Shown: positions 47,041 to 60,600 of the stretch, piece after piece
Layout of the letters: every line of letters starts with the position of its first letter
How positions within the stretch are numbered: the first letter of the stretch is position 1
Source: Calliphora vicina
Taxonomy: Eukaryota; Arthropoda; Insecta; Diptera; Calliphoridae
Reading direction: 5' to 3'
Assembly (NCBI RefSeq): GCF_958450345.1
Contig: NC_088784.1
Coordinates: forward strand, 40,300,278-40,364,277
Length of the DNA stretch: 64,000 nt
The notes under the pieces: generated by a model
What the model saw: only the letters and a program-made list of their open reading frames with translations
Database searches by the model: none
Told to the model about the DNA's origin: nothing
Made by a program: the position numbers and the translations under genes

Positions 47041-48690
47041 CAGTCAGCGTCAAAAGAAAGTGTACAACTTGTTTTTACATTTAAAACGTTTTATTTACAT
47101 ATTAAAAAACAATTTTTTCTCCAGTTCTAGTATATTTAACAAAACACTTAATTGTTCTCTTGCAATATATAAACAAAAAACTAAACTATTTCAACTGCAA
47201 CAAAAACAGTAACAACAAAACCAAAAATACTCCATTTTTAACGCGTCAGAAAAAAGTGTACACATTTAGAATAGCAATAAGATTTTTCTAGCTACATAAA
47301 AAAATATATTGTTATTCTTTATTTTTGCCTAGATTATAATTTTTTGTGTATCTTGCTGCTAGTCTCATGAGATTTTAAGATAGTAGCTTTTCTTGTTTGA
47401 TCGGGAGAACTTTAAAACCAAAATGGGAAAACAAACTGCAATTGAAACAAGAAAGTAAGTAATAAAATTTAAAAATGAAGGCAAATCGTCAAGTGAAATC
47501 TCCTCTATAATAGGAAGAAGCCATAATACTGTAAAAAAAATTATAGACAAACAAAAAAATTTAGAATTTTAGAAGATCAGCAACGTGCCGGAACACCAAA
47601 ACGCCTTAACAACCTTGAAATACGATCGATTGTGAGAGCAGTGAAGAAAGTATTCACAGTAAGTGCAGTAAAATTATGCGAAGAATTAACAGATTCGTCT
47701 GGAGTGAGAGTTAGTAACAGTACGGTTCGCCGAGCGCTACACCCAAATGCTCTATATGGTGGAGTTCCGAGAGAATAACCCCACATTTCCAAACGAAATA
47801 AAGAGCGACTTCGAGAATTCGCAAATAGGTATAAAAATCAAGAAAATTGTTTTGGAATAATGTGCTGTTTACGGACGAAAGTAAGTTTGAGATTTTCGGA
47901 AATAAAAATAGGAGTAAAATTTGGAGAAGCAAAAATCAAGAGTTCGACCAAAAAATGTACTATCCACCGTAAAGCATGGTGGTGGTTAGGTGATGGTGTG
48001 GGGGTGTATGGCGGCAAGTGGCATGGAAAAACTCATATTTATTGATAGTTTGATGAGCAAAACCGATTACCTAAACATTCTTATAGAAAATATGGAACCC
48101 ATCATTAGAAAATTAAATCGAGACCGAACCTGGATCTTCCAACAGGACAACTATCCGAAGCATACTTCTTAACTTGTTAAATAATGGTTGTTGTATCATA
48201 CACCGAAACAACTGGAACAACACCCACAGTCACCGTACATTAATCCCATTGAACATCTGTGGTAGCATTTGGACAGACAGATCAGAAAATGAAATATTAC
48301 CAGCAATGACTCTCTACACGAAATCTTGCAGGAAGAGTGGTTCAACATCCCAACATCGGTGACATCAAAATTGGTAGAAACAATGCCAAGGAGGCTTGAA
48401 ACTGTTTTAAAACCCAAAAGATGTCAAATAAAATACTAAACACGTTTTTTCTTCTAATTTACCAAAACTGTACACTTTCTTTTGACGCGTTAAAAATGGA
48501 GTATTTTTGGTTTTGTTGTTACTGTTTTTGTTGCAGTTGAACTAGTTTAGTTTTTTGTTTATATATTGCAAGAGAACAATTAAATGTTTTGTTAAATATA
48601 CTAGAAATGGAGAACAAATAGTTTTTTAATATGTAAATAAAATGTTTTAAATGTAAAAACAAGTTGTACACTTTCTTTAGACGCTGACTG
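47041..48690 (+). mobile_element. Tc1-like transposon, 1650 bp, about 230-bp TIRs, TA target duplication
   Basis: CAGTCAGCGTC at 47041 and its complement GACGCTGACTG ending at 48690, each flanked by TA. The TIRs run about 230 bp (47041..47270 and 48461..48690). Each TIR has the AAAGAAAGTGTACA motif twice, at its outer and inner ends, the arrangement of transposase-binding direct repeats in IR/DR-type Tc1 elements. Confidence 0.93.
47423..48440 (+). pseudogene. Tc1 transposase, inactivated by stops and frameshifts
   Basis: Begins MGKQTAIETRK, then an in-frame stop. The first helix-turn-helix continues as FKNEGKSSSEISSIIGRSHN. QQRAGTPKRLN is the GRPR-like linker. The second domain includes LCEELTDSSGVRVSNSTVRR. 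The catalytic core shows LFTDESKFEIFG (first D), WGCMAASGMEKLIFID, FQQDNYPKHTS (second D) and NPIEHLW (E) in shifted frames. At least four disruptions. Tc1 transposases cut the element out and insert it at TA. Confidence 0.9.
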
Positions 48691-48726
48691 TATATATACT
48701 ATGAAAAACCACGTTCTGAACATTAA

Positions 48727-49713
48727 CGTCCGTATTCATAAAAATTTTAAATAGCATTTTAAGGCATTTTTAAGCAAATTTCCTTAAAATTGTATTCATA
48801 AACGTATTTTAGCTTAAAATACCTAATTCAAATGTTGTTTTAAATAAACGAATTTTATAATTGCTTTGACCCTATTTTAAACCTATTTTAAGGTATTCTT
48901 TTTATATTTTATCTTAAAATAAAGGAATTTTAAAGATAATTGTTTATAAATTTGCAATAATAGACGATAATATTGCAATTGCTAAACATAATTTTAACTC
49001 CGCTTCGGAATAATTACCATTATAAAAATATATGATTTTGTTAGATATTCCTCCGGCAGTGAGCTACATGAGGTTCACAAGTTAGTTTTATAGGCATTTT
49101 TATCATTTACTGTTAACCTGTAACGGCATGTAGTAATTATATGTGTAAACATAGTGGAAGAAGGTCCACACAATCTAATATACTCACTCCGGCATTAAAA
49201 TTAAGAGTTTTATCATAGAAAATCATTAGATTTTGTTACAATTTAACAAAATGACAATAAAAATAAATTAATAAAACAAATCATAAAATAGTGATGTTTG
49301 TTTAATCACAGAATATTCGTCATTCGAATACTTTTAATAATAATTGAAAAATATATATTAAAATATTTGTATATTAATACATTTTAGCTTAATATAAATA
49401 GGAACGGATTTTATTCGCTGATTGTGCAAGTTTAACAACAAGTTTAATCAGTATTTTCAGATTTTGTTTACTGAAAAAAAAAATAGTACGAGTACTTCAT
49501 TATTTAATATTCATTGTTTTACTGCACTATGATTGAAGTGGCACATAAAAGTTATAGTGTTACCATCACAGAATTTAAAAAAATATTAAAATTCTGTTTA
49601 CTTAAAATGCTGATTATGAATACGAATTTATAGCAAAGCTATTTTAGGCCTAAAATGTGTTTTAACTAAATTGTATTTTAAACCTTAAAATTGATTTTTT
49701 ATGAATACGGGGG
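48727..49713. mobile_element. MITE-like element with CCGTATTCATAAA ends, about 987 bp
   Basis: Left end CGTCCGTATTCATAAAAATT and right end, in reverse complement, CCCCCGTATTCATAAAAAAT. TAA occurs just outside both (48724..48726; 49714..49716), compatible with a 3-bp PIF/Harbinger-type duplication. Subterminal TTTTAAGG and TAAAATA motifs recur. No transposase frame. Confidence 0.65.
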
Positions 49714-49782
49714 TAAGTACATAAAAAGCACAATAACTAATATACACTGGTTAGACAAAGACAACAATTATGACTTCAAGTA

Positions 49783-49935
49783 GAGTTGTGTAGCTCATGA
49801 ATGACCTAGTTCAATTGAACTATTCACTCAACTGAGCGAAGTGAATCATTCATCATACTGAGCGTTTTCAACTGAGCGGTTTTTTTTATGCTCATGTTTC
49901 TTTCAGTACTCATGAAAGAGCTGCACAACCAAATT
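49783..49935. mobile_element. Small inverted-repeat element, about 150 bp
   Basis: AGTTGTGTAGCTCATGAATG at the left and the complement of CTCATGAAAGAGCTGCACAA at the right. TCAACTGAGCG occurs twice inside. No target duplication found. Confidence 0.5.
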
Positions 49936-49964
49936 CATTTGTCATCTTCAATCAGTGTAGCCAG

Positions 49965-50095
49965 ATGTGGGGATTTGTCCCCAAATTGGGGATTTCAAGA
50001 TTTTTTGGGGACAGAATTTCGTGGGGAGGGATTTTAACAAAATTTGGGAATTTACATGCATTTTTGGGGATTTTAAATTTTTAGACATTCTTTAT
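49965..50095 (+). repeat. Cluster of GGGGATTT-type repeats
   Basis: TGGGGATTTG, TTGGGGATTTC, TTGGGGACAG, GGGGAGGGATTTT, TTGGGAATTT and TTGGGGATTTT occur within 130 bp. The 65 aa frame over them reflects this repetition. Confidence 0.5.
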
Positions 50096-50735
50096 TTAAA
50101 TTTTATAGTGCTTATTCACATTTTGAATAATCATATTCTATTTTTTAACCATTTGTACCTGTAATTAAAAATGTTAATTACATTTCTTCAGAATTTGATG
50201 AAAATTAAAAAAAAATTTAGATATGCATTCGACACTTTTTTTGCTCCCAGGCCACAATTTACTTTGCTATTCTAAAAATTAAAAAAAGGATTTCAAAAAT
50301 GTTCACAGATGTTAAATTGTTTTAAATTCTTCTTAAAAATACAAAGCTGAATCATTCTCTAAGAGCCAATTTTTGAATTCGTATTTAAATATAAATTATC
50401 TTTAAGTTCTATTTAAATACGAAAATGAGTTTTTCGGTGCTCTTTTAAATGATACTTAAATGGCAACGTTAGTTATTTAAAATTTATTTAAGTTTCATAA
50501 ACTTGTAGCGCTGTATTTTTTTACAGTATCCAGCAAAAACTCCACTTCCGATACGGTGACATTGTCCATTTTCTTACCAATCATTTTATTTTTTAATAAA
50601 CTTTATTTTTTTTATTGGGCAAAACGTACAAATTTTTGTTTTGGTTGAACACCTGTTTTATGCAAAATTATCGATAATTGTTTGACATTTAGTAGTGCTA
50701 CCATAATTCTATCATCATTTAAATAAGAAAAATTA
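50096..50735. other. Intergenic AT-rich DNA
   Basis: No recognised feature. Confidence 0.45.
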
Positions 50736-50739
50736 TATA

Positions 50740-51445
50740 GCACTGAAAAACTCGGCTGTGCCGAATCTTATATACCCTTCACCAAATTATACTTCAAAAT
50801 AAAAATTTTAAATACTTTTAAGTAAACAAAATAATTTTTTTTTTTCAAAGACCCCTTTCACACTAAGAAATTTAGTTGCGCAAGTCTCTTGTGTTTGTAG
50901 ATGCCAGAGGTAATGTCGGGTTAAGGAGAAGAAATTTTTACATGCTGTTTTGTTGTTGGGCAAGAGACTTGCGAACTTACTATGGTCATAGTATTCCAGA
51001 TAAAGGTCAAAAATCGAGGTTGTCAAATTATAAATTATGCCTCAGCGCCTTAAAAGCTTTTTAGAGGCAATTAGTGGCAACATTTTTTGAAAAAAAATAT
51101 TTTCAAATTTTTTTTATATTAGGAAAAAAAAATTTTGGTGAAGAAAAAAATCGGGTTAAAAAATATTTATTCCGTTTTTGACCCATTGTAGGTCCAACTT
51201 ACTATGATCATAGTAATCCAGATATATGTAGGTCAAAAATCGAAGTTGTCCTGGTTTTTTCCTTATATCTGGACCGATTTTCTAGATTTTAAACAGCAAC
51301 CGAGCCGGAAGAATTCCGGAGATATTGATGTATGAATCGTGTATGTAAGTTATTTGGGGGCTTCGGAAAGTTGATTGCAACAGATAGACAGTCAGACGGA
51401 CATGGCTATAATCGAATACAGTATCCATCTTATTTATCAATTTCA
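50740..51445 (+). repeat. Dispersed repeat family A, copy 4
   Basis: CTCGGCTGTGCCGAATCTTA start, GGTCCAACTTACTATGATCA, GTCAGACGGACATGGCTATA near the end. It carries an internal foreign or rearranged stretch at 50850..50985 (GACCCCTTTCACACTAAGAA, TTGCGCAAGTCTCTTG and its near complement CAAGAGACTTGCGAA), a probable small hairpin insertion. Confidence 0.65.
50865..50976. repeat. Small inverted repeat inside family A copy 4
   Basis: TTGCGCAAGTCTCTTG near 50875 pairs with CAAGAGACTTGCGAA near 50961. It probably belongs to a short palindromic insertion. Confidence 0.5.
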
Positions 51446-51813
51446 TTGCAAATTAAGTTAAAGTTCTAAAGTCGAATCTTAATTATGTACTAAAAGGTTA
51501 ACTGAATTTACCTTTTTTTTAAAAACATAATTTTTTGGGATAAAAAGTTCAAACCCCTACATTTTAAAAATCGAATATTAAAAAACTCTTGATTTCTCAA
51601 GGAGTCCTAACAAATAATATCTTCTAAACAAGTTGTTTCAAAATCCATGAATCAACTTTTTTTAAAACGGACAATAGTAAAATTTAATATTAACAATCTT
51701 TCGCTCACTGACATTGAAAAGTGAGTGAGTATTGTGTCCAACAAAAATTAAACGATTATTCGAATGTAAGTTTGTTGTGTATGTATATAATCGTATGCTG
51801 CCGCGTATATATT

Positions 51814-52194
51814 GTTAGGAAATTGTACTTGAATTCGAATATAACGATTTTAACGGCTGATTTAAAAGCTGCATAATGCTTTCAAATAGCAGTACCTCTC
51901 AAACTGTAACATATGTATCTGTGGGCATTAACATTGAATAAAAGCTTTCAGTTGGCCATTGATCGTAAGTATGGCAACGCTGTTTGCTGCGACCGTATAT
52001 TCGAATATTCAGTTAAAGAACATTGTAGAAAGTACACCACAGATGGCGTATGTATTAGAAAGCTCCAGAATATACGAGCTTTGACAGTTAAAGAGCAATC
52101 TAGAGTGCAGATGGCAGTGTTATAAATAGTGGCAGAGGTTGCAGTCGTGAGTGAGTTTATCAGAGACGCTTTTCGAATAAACATCAACTGAGTG
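51814..52194 (+). repeat. LTR-like repeat family F, copy 2
   Basis: TATTGTTAGGAAATTGTACT through TATAAATAGTGGCAGAGGTT to AATAAACATCAACTGAGTG, co-linear with 25650..26013 apart from small indels. It ends abruptly after GAGTG. The frames over it are not genes. Confidence 0.65.
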
Positions 52195-52683
52195 AAAAAG
52201 GGTACTTTTTTCTTTTTATGTTTCGAAAACAATTTCTAAGACGATGAAAAGATAACTTTTCATCAAATATTTTAAATGAAAAAAAATTTAAAATAGTTGA
52301 TACCGAGGGAACCAGGTCCATTCAAAAAATGCCTATATTTTATGTAAAATTCAAGTTTATTGCAAAAATGTTCAAATTTTCAAATCGCATAGTCGATATC
52401 AAAACATAGTAACCGATTTTAGATGACCAAATGTTCTTAATTATTTTGTAAAAGGTTCCGATAACCCCGCCCTGGTATGGATATTATGGCCAAAAAAACT
52501 AAAAAATCCCATTTTCAACACTTTTTTGGGAATTGCGGGATTCCTGATAACAAATTTCAAAATTTGTTTTTATTTATTTTTTGGCATTTTCAATAGAAAA
52601 ATCTATATGTATACATAACTGTAAAATTTCATTAAAAAATAAATCCCCAAATTATTATGCAGTTATATTAGAATTTATCCACT
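52195..52683. other. Intergenic AT-rich DNA
   Basis: No recognised feature. Confidence 0.45.
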
Positions 52684-52925
52684 ACACTGTTGAAATAAGC
52701 TGTTCATATTTTAAAGCATAGAAAACAACTAGATAGGTATCTGAGAGTCAAAAACCTAATTCATGAGAATGTATTGCATGTATTTTGTTATTGTATCACC
52801 CGTATGTGTGAAAAGAGAGTAATTTTTCCATATATATTACTCTCTCCTTCCGTTCTATGTGTTTATTCTATGTTTTAAAGCTTTTGCACACTAAGTTCAT
52901 ATTTTAGAGTTGCCAATGGTTTACT
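52684..52925 (-). mobile_element. pogo-like MITE fragment with an internal insertion
   Basis: CTGTTGAAATAAGCTGTTCA and GCACACTAAGTTCATATTTT with AGAGTTGCCAATGG match the interior of the 7340..7674 MITE in reverse. They are separated by about 135 bp that begins and ends near ATAGAAAA..TCTATG, suggesting another insertion. Confidence 0.5.
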
Positions 52926-53099
52926 TTTTAAAAATAGAAAGCTAAAAATTTGTGAAAACGTGTGCCTTGATGCGCTTTACCAATATCTATTATAAACTCA
53001 ATTTTGAATTTTTTAGTTGTTAAGTCCTTTTGCATTTCAGGTGACGATATACAAATTAAAAGGTTTTCTACGACAATGCACATTGGTTTAAAAACTAAA

Positions 53100-53540
53100 A
53101 AAAATATAATATGGTGATTTTTCATGAAGAAAATTTTAACAATTGAAGATGTTATAAGAAATTTTGGAAATAATTTAAATCGAAATGCCCTTAAACCAAT
53201 ATAATTTTTGACATTTTTTATTTTAAAATACCGCGATTACTAAAACGAGGAAAATCACACATAATTTACCGTGTGCTAGTAAAAAAAACTGCATGTATTT
53301 AAGTAACATATAGGGAGCATTTTCGAATTTTTTTACTCAAACCTAAATTTTTTTTAAATTGGTCATGTTAGGATAGTTCTGTTGGGTACTATGTCCGCTT
53401 AAGTGAGCCAGATTTTACATTACATGTTTTTGATTAAGTTCTCTTCCGGATCATATAAAAATGTTATAGTCCCGAAGAAAATTTTTTATTACAAAAGAAA
53501 AAAAACTAGGGACTATTATGAGAAAAAACGTAAAAAATAC
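53100..53540 (+). repeat. Dispersed repeat family E, copy 2
   Basis: Same orientation as 335..860: AATATGGTGATTTTTCATG, ACTCAAACCTAAATTTTTTT, ACTATGTCCGCTTAAGTGAG. Diverged and shorter in the middle. Confidence 0.6.
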
Positions 53541-54647
53541 GGCCCTTTTTAATTTTTTTTAAATATGTATTAATAAAGGCAAAATTGTTAAGTTTATTTT
53601 TAAAGATTTTTTTTTTTTATTTATTTATAAGTTTGTTGTATTTAATTTTTTATAAGTTTTTATTTATTAATTTCAAAATTTTTTTTTTGTTTTTCATAAA
53701 ATTTTTATTTGTTTTTTTTATAAATTCAATAAATTAATTTGTAAGTAAAATTAAAGTATGTAGTACATTTATTAATTAATTACTATAAAATTAATTCCTT
53801 TTTATTTGTTTTTTATTTATTAATTGGCATTTTTTCAATTCATTCATATTGAATAGAATTTTGTATGTTTTTCTTTTATTTTAGATTTTTATATTATTTT
53901 AATGCTATTTTTTGTTTATGTATATTGTAAATTATTTAAGCAAACAAATTATAATATAAACTAGAGAACATCTTAGATTTGTAATAATTATTAACTAAAC
54001 TTAAGAATACATACGGTTTAAACGAAGAAATTAAAAGAAAGAAAAACCCAAAATCGAAATAAACATTAAAATTTTGCATATAATTCACATTTATCAATTC
54101 ATTACACATTTAGTTTAGGGAAGATTAAATTCAAATACATCTATTCTTAATTGTTTTTCTTCCTTTTGCTCCCTGTTTTTATAGTAATTTAACTTCATTT
54201 TTTCTCAATCTTCACATTCATACGAGGCAGCAAGCAAGCAGTACAATGTTATATTTAAATATACAAATTTGATTATACATACATACATATAAAAGAGATT
54301 ATTTTTAATTTTTTTTATTAGAACAAAGGAATTATATTCATAGTTTTAACGAAATCTCTTTGCTGTATTTCTTTTATTTTTTTTGTGTGTGTATAAATTT
54401 AAACTAAATACTAAAACAAATATTAATTTTAAAGTATAAGCAAAATGTTATAATAAAAAAAAATTAAAATGAAATAAAAAAATAAATTTTGTGTGCTTTA
54501 TTGAGGAGTTTTGTTGTAGCATTTTTATGTTTTAATTTTTTTTTAATTTTCCTTTATTTTGCTAAAACGTGTAAAGAGAACATCTTGGTCTTGAGTTTGT
54601 ATCTATTAGAAATGACTTTTTTGTTTTCTTATTTGATTTTTTGTATT
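53541..54647 (-). other. mrj 3' UTR and downstream AT-rich DNA
   Basis: Very T-rich on the plus strand. Apart from the candidate poly(A) signal at 54502..54497, no feature was recognised. Confidence 0.4.
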
Positions 54648-57600
54648 TTAATTGGTAATTGAAGAGAGTTTTTGGGCAACTCCATTCACAGTCTTTGATT
54701 TCAGGACATCATTTTCATATGAAAAAATAGTTTCTTTGCCATTTTCATAGACCCTAGAAGAAAGAGAAAGAGAATAAATACATCAAATAAATGGAAATAA
54801 AGAAAATTTAATTTCAAATAAATTTACCTCTTTGTCATTAGTTTTTTGCCATTAACAAATGTTGTCGATGTTGAAGTACGTTTAACAGCTCCATTTGTGC
54901 CAGCACCGTTAGTGCGACCACTACTACCATTCGACATACTGCTGTAGGATGAGAATGAGGTAAAACCATTGCTGGGCATTAAAAAGTCCATCATTGAATA
55001 ATTGAGCATGGGGGAAGCAAAGGGTGAAGTCAATTTTGAATTTGCTCCATGATGATGGTGATGGCTTCGACTGCCCGAAGAACCATTTGCACGCCGGCTA
55101 CCTGGCTGTGAACTGTAATGGACTTCTATATGTGTAAACAAACATAATTATGATTTGGTTGTATAAAAATCAATGTTTTAGTTTTTAAATTACCTCTAAA
55201 TAAATCGGCAAACGGTGAATTCCCACCGAAAAATTCACGAAAAACTTCTTCTGGCGGCCGGAACACAAATGGATTACCACCACCCATTATGTCGAAATCA
55301 TCAAAGTCATGCGTATGATGTCTTGATGAACGATGGTGTCCACGATCTCCCAATAAACCTTCTTTGCCATATTGATCATATACACGACGTTTTTTCTCTG
55401 TAACATCAAAGAAATAAACAAAAATTAGTTGATTTCATTTTTCAAATTGAATTAAAAATGATTTAATTAATATTTTAGTTTCAAACAAAAACTCAACGAG
55501 ATTGCACGATATGTGTGGGTTAGTTCTTAGTTAACTGGTAACAATTTGTCTCCTATATTATATAAACACAAAACTTAAACACTTTTAGATATTATGTAAA
55601 ACCAAAACATTTGAAAAACTAAAATACAACTCTAAACTATACTGCACTCTATACCACTACTGCACAAGAAATTCTAAAACACAACCCAAGGTCAATGTTA
55701 AACAATCCTGAGATAACTTTGGACCCTTTCTATGTCGTAAATTTCATAATCCAATATTGTAAATTAATATTTATTACATTATTTCATATGCATTTGTATA
55801 CAAATCTAGCTTCATACATTATTTTGTTTCATACCATTTAAACTATACGAGTGTCCAACTTAAGTAAAGAAGAGTTTGGTTCACATTATAATTAGTGTTT
55901 ATAAAAAACCGGTTTGTCGGTTAACCGAAAATTGGCCTTTTTTAGAAAACCGGTTTTTCGGTTAACCGACTTCCGGCATTTCCGACATTGAAAGGAAGTA
56001 TTTTCAAAGTTTAAACAATAGACTTGGAACATTGTCTGTCCAGCTGGTCTGAATTTTTTTTTAAAGTGGGTCGAAGTTTTCATTTTTTGATCGAAGGGAG
56101 CATTATACTAACTGAAAAAAATTTTGTAAGTTAATGTCTAAGAGAATTCTTATTGTCAGAGTTATATTGTGGAATTTTATGGGGGTCATTTTCGTGGAAG
56201 ATCTTAACCCTCTAGCTCCTCTCTTTAGGGGTCAATTTAACCATTTTTTCGAGAAAACATAAAAAATCCTTTCATAAAGGACATTTAAGGATTAAAATAT
56301 TCTACGAAAATTTTTGCCGGAAAATTTTAGTGGGGGTCAAAATTACACGCCACCTTGGATCTAAATTTGTTTAAAAAATCACCAAAAATCTATGCTCGAT
56401 CTTTTTTTAGATATGACGGGACTTCGGGACGGTGCACAGTGCTTTGTTTTCATATAAGCAATGGACAAAAATAGAAGGAGTTATCGCAGACGAATAAAAA
56501 TTAGTAGGATATTACCTTTTGGTAAGGTTAAGAAAAAATATAATTTTTAAAAAAATCCATGCAAGGATACGGGTACCTCCCATATATCCTGAACATATAA
56601 TTTTGAATAAAATTTACAGTTATACTCCTAACATTTTAAAATTTGGTTATACTCATTTTAATAAAGTTATTGATGTTTTTGAAAATTTTTATTACAATCG
56701 CAGCAAGGATTCGGGTGGCTGCCATATATCGTTTTCCTTAAAAAACCTAGAAACCTAAATAAAATCATTAATTTTCAGAAATTATTGTTCTCTTATAATA
56801 TTAGATGTAAAATTATGAAAATGTCATCGGAAGGATATTCATAATTCCGATACATCAAGATCTCAATATCCTGTATAACATCTTATTTTTTTTTTACAAA
56901 TTCGTAAAAATCGTTTATTTTGGAACCAAGCTTTAATTTAGTTATTATCATTTCAATTCTAGCAAGGATTTACATAGCTGCTATATATCCTTTTTTTAAA
57001 AAAACTACAAATGATTTTAAAATCATCTAATTATTTCAAAATTTGTACCAAGTTAAACAAATTAACATCATTCCCTACAAACTTGTATAAATAAGTACAC
57101 AATTTATTTAAAATTAGGCTATTGAAATATGCTCCCGTTTTGTATCGAATTTCTAAATTCGGAAGGACGGATGGACGGACATTTTGAAATGTTCATAGAT
57201 GATAGTTCAGCTGTAATATTAGAAACTGGATGCTGGATTATACTTTATGTGCTCATAATATCAGCAGAAGCTCATATTACTATCTCAACCTAAGGTTATA
57301 TAAAATTATTGAGTTACTTACATTTACTGTAAAAATGTATTATTTATGGGTGCCACCAAAAACAATTTTTTTTAAAGTTCTAGTCAAAACGGACAAATAA
57401 TGATTTCACATTATAATAAATAAGAGATAGGCATTAGATAAAATTAAAGAAAAATCAAAATTGATTAACATGTTTTTTTGCAAAATTAAATCAAACTTTT
57501 GTATTTTTTTGGATTTCACCTAAAAAAATTTACAACTTCAGAAACCAAATAAAGAACTATTAATACACTTTATGTCATAAAACTACTATTATCAAATGAT

Positions 57601-60600
57601 GCAATATTTCTTAGTTATTAAAAAGAAAAAAACGGTATTATTTTATAAAAAACAAAAAATCTGTAGCTATTTTCCCAAATCATCAAATTGAAAATTTCCA
57701 AAATGTGAATTTAGACATTTAACCAAAAACTAAATTTTAATAGTTTTCATACGAAAGGACAACCAATGATTACATTTTCTTAAATATAACACCTAAAGCT
57801 ATTCTAAGGTACAACATAATAAAAATCGATTAACACGTATTTTACTAATATTCCAACAAAGTTTTGGAATTTCAGGCTTACAATAAAAAAAAAGTTAATT
57901 ATTAAAAATTGCGCAGATTAAACATTTAACCTTTTTTGGATAAAAAAAGTCCCTTAATTTCACATTCATATTCTTTCATTTGCAGCCAATAGTAAGTTGA
58001 TATCTTTTAAAACGATTTTTTAACAATTATTTTAGTTAACCTTAAAAAAATATATTTTTCTCAATAAAATTTATGTTAAAAATGTACTAACTTTAGCGAC
58101 CTCTAGTGACGACAAAAAGAGATATTTATAAAAAAAATCTTTATTACACGATTGAGTTATTTAGTTAGGTATTCAAAAATAGTAATTTCATTAACATCAA
58201 TGTCATGTTCTTATTTTTGATTTTTGTCCATTGAACAAAGCACTGTGCGGTGGTTCGAATTTTTTTTCTAAATATCATCTATATTTGCAAGAAAATTTCG
58301 AATACTGTAAAAGCAACTTGCTAACAGTTATCTCTTCCCTGTAAAAAGTTACACGCATCCAAAGTTGGAATATGTAAAAATTACCATATTTTTTAAACAA
58401 TAGTTTTGTTTATATATTGAAATAATTAAAGCCCAGATTTTCAAATAGTTTTTTAAAGTACATATTATAACAAAACACAACATAATTCAAAATGAGTCCT
58501 GAAAATAATTTATATTTTTTAAGAATTTTAAAAAATTATTTTTGAGATATTGACCATTGAACTTTTCAAAGATATGACCTTTAATAATGGTAATATCAAA
58601 AACGAAATTAAAATTGAAGTTGTTCATTGTGTAGTTTAAAAGTTACGATTGAAGCTAAAACTGAACTACATAAAAACCCACATAAAAGACCTGTGATTGA
58701 GGGTAGAATTGAACTACATAAAGAACTACTGTCGAAGTCTCAATTGAACTAGCCCTACGATTGAAGCTAAAATTAAACTACTTAGAGCTAGTTTCTTACT
58801 TGTCAGTTAAACTCAGCTTAACACGCTGTTATATTAATCCTGAAACTTATTTTGCCGGAATTTAACCAATGATTGTGTTTCTCACTAGTGGATTAATTTT
58901 GTTAGCATTGCCATACTTTTCAGTCAAATCACATGTTTATTCTTCAAATTTTTTCATATAAATATGGCAATACTATACATTTTATAAGAAATGCAACCGC
59001 GTTACATAACTTTCTTTGTAAATTTTAACTTTCTAAAAGAAAAAGCGAGATAAAAGTATATAAAATGTATATTAAAAATTATATTGATGTTAATAAAGCA
59101 AATAAAAACAAAGAGCTGTTGTGCTGAATTGTTTATTTTATTTTCCATCTGTTTGTGCTTTGGCATTTTATACTTAGGTTTAACTCACCAATGATGCTCA
59201 GTTAAAATTATATAAATATATATAAATTATAAAAAATTATATAAATATATATATATTAAAATTATATAGCATATAAACAATAAGTGAGAAACACAATTTT
59301 TAGTTTAAGTTAGGTTTAAGCGAAGAATGTAGATTATCTCTATCCCAGAAACTAGCTCTTAAAGACCTATAACTGAAGCTATAATTTAACTATTAAAACT
59401 AGAATTGAACTGCATAAATACCTAGTATAAAGACCTACGGTTGAAGCTCTAAATTTGAGCTTCATTATTTGTATCAGAGAAGTTATATACATTAGGGTGG
59501 CCCTTAATAAACAAAAGTTGGATTTTGGCCATTCTCACCCTCCAGTTTGATGAACATTAGTAAAAAAATCAGCCTGAAAAAAAAATTTTGCCATTAAAAA
59601 ATTACTTTTGTAATTTAATTTAAAAGAATCGAAATGTGTACGTAATTATCGTTCTAATGAGACATAAAAAACAGATATCGGTCAAAAAATGTTAAAGTTA
59701 TTAAAAATTCGCCAGGCCATTAACATGTCTCAGGCCACTAGAACAAGAAATGTAGGAACAAATTTAAAATGTTTTGATAAATATTAAAATAAAAGCTCAT
59801 TTTTACTTAAGATATGTTCATATATACTTGTATATGAGTTTTTGTCTTCGTAGAATACCGTTAACCTATTCTTAGGTATGAACAAAAAAATAAAAATTTT
59901 TTAACGGCAGTTTCAAAACTCCATTTTCAAATTTTTAAAAATTTTGTTAAACAAATTTCAGAATTTTTTGATCATCTCATTGAGATTTATTAAGAATATA
60001 ATAGGGAATAAAAATGTGAAAAAATTATGAAAATATCTCTTATAGTTTTTCCGTACCTGCGATTTAAATTTTGAAATTTTCGAGAAAAACCAATTATTTG
60101 GCAATTTTTGGCCTAAAAACTCTATTTCCTTACTCTTATGAATTTTAAGTAAAACCTATTGAGAATATTATAGTCCAGATAATTCTAAATATACTCTGAA
60201 ACTTTTAGTAAAATCGGAAAACGTTAACCCCAACCGATTTACCTAAAATTTTTTCAGGATGATTTTTTTACTAATGTTCACCAAACTGGGGGGTGAGAAT
60301 GGCCAAAATCCAACTTTCATTTATTAAGGGCCACCCTAATATACATATGTATGTTATTTCATAAAAGCAAACAAATATATTACAAATATATATATTAGCT
60401 AATTTAGATGTAATTAAGATGCCGTTTGTAAAGTATGACTTCCATTATTTTTTGATAGGTAACAATTTCCGAAGAGAAGAACTTTTTTATCTTTGGGAAT
60501 TTAAGAATATATTCCTCATTTTATAAAACGGAACGTTTAAAAACATTAGAAATTAGTATGAAGAATAATGAGAAAAACTGAAAATTTAATTAATTTTCAA

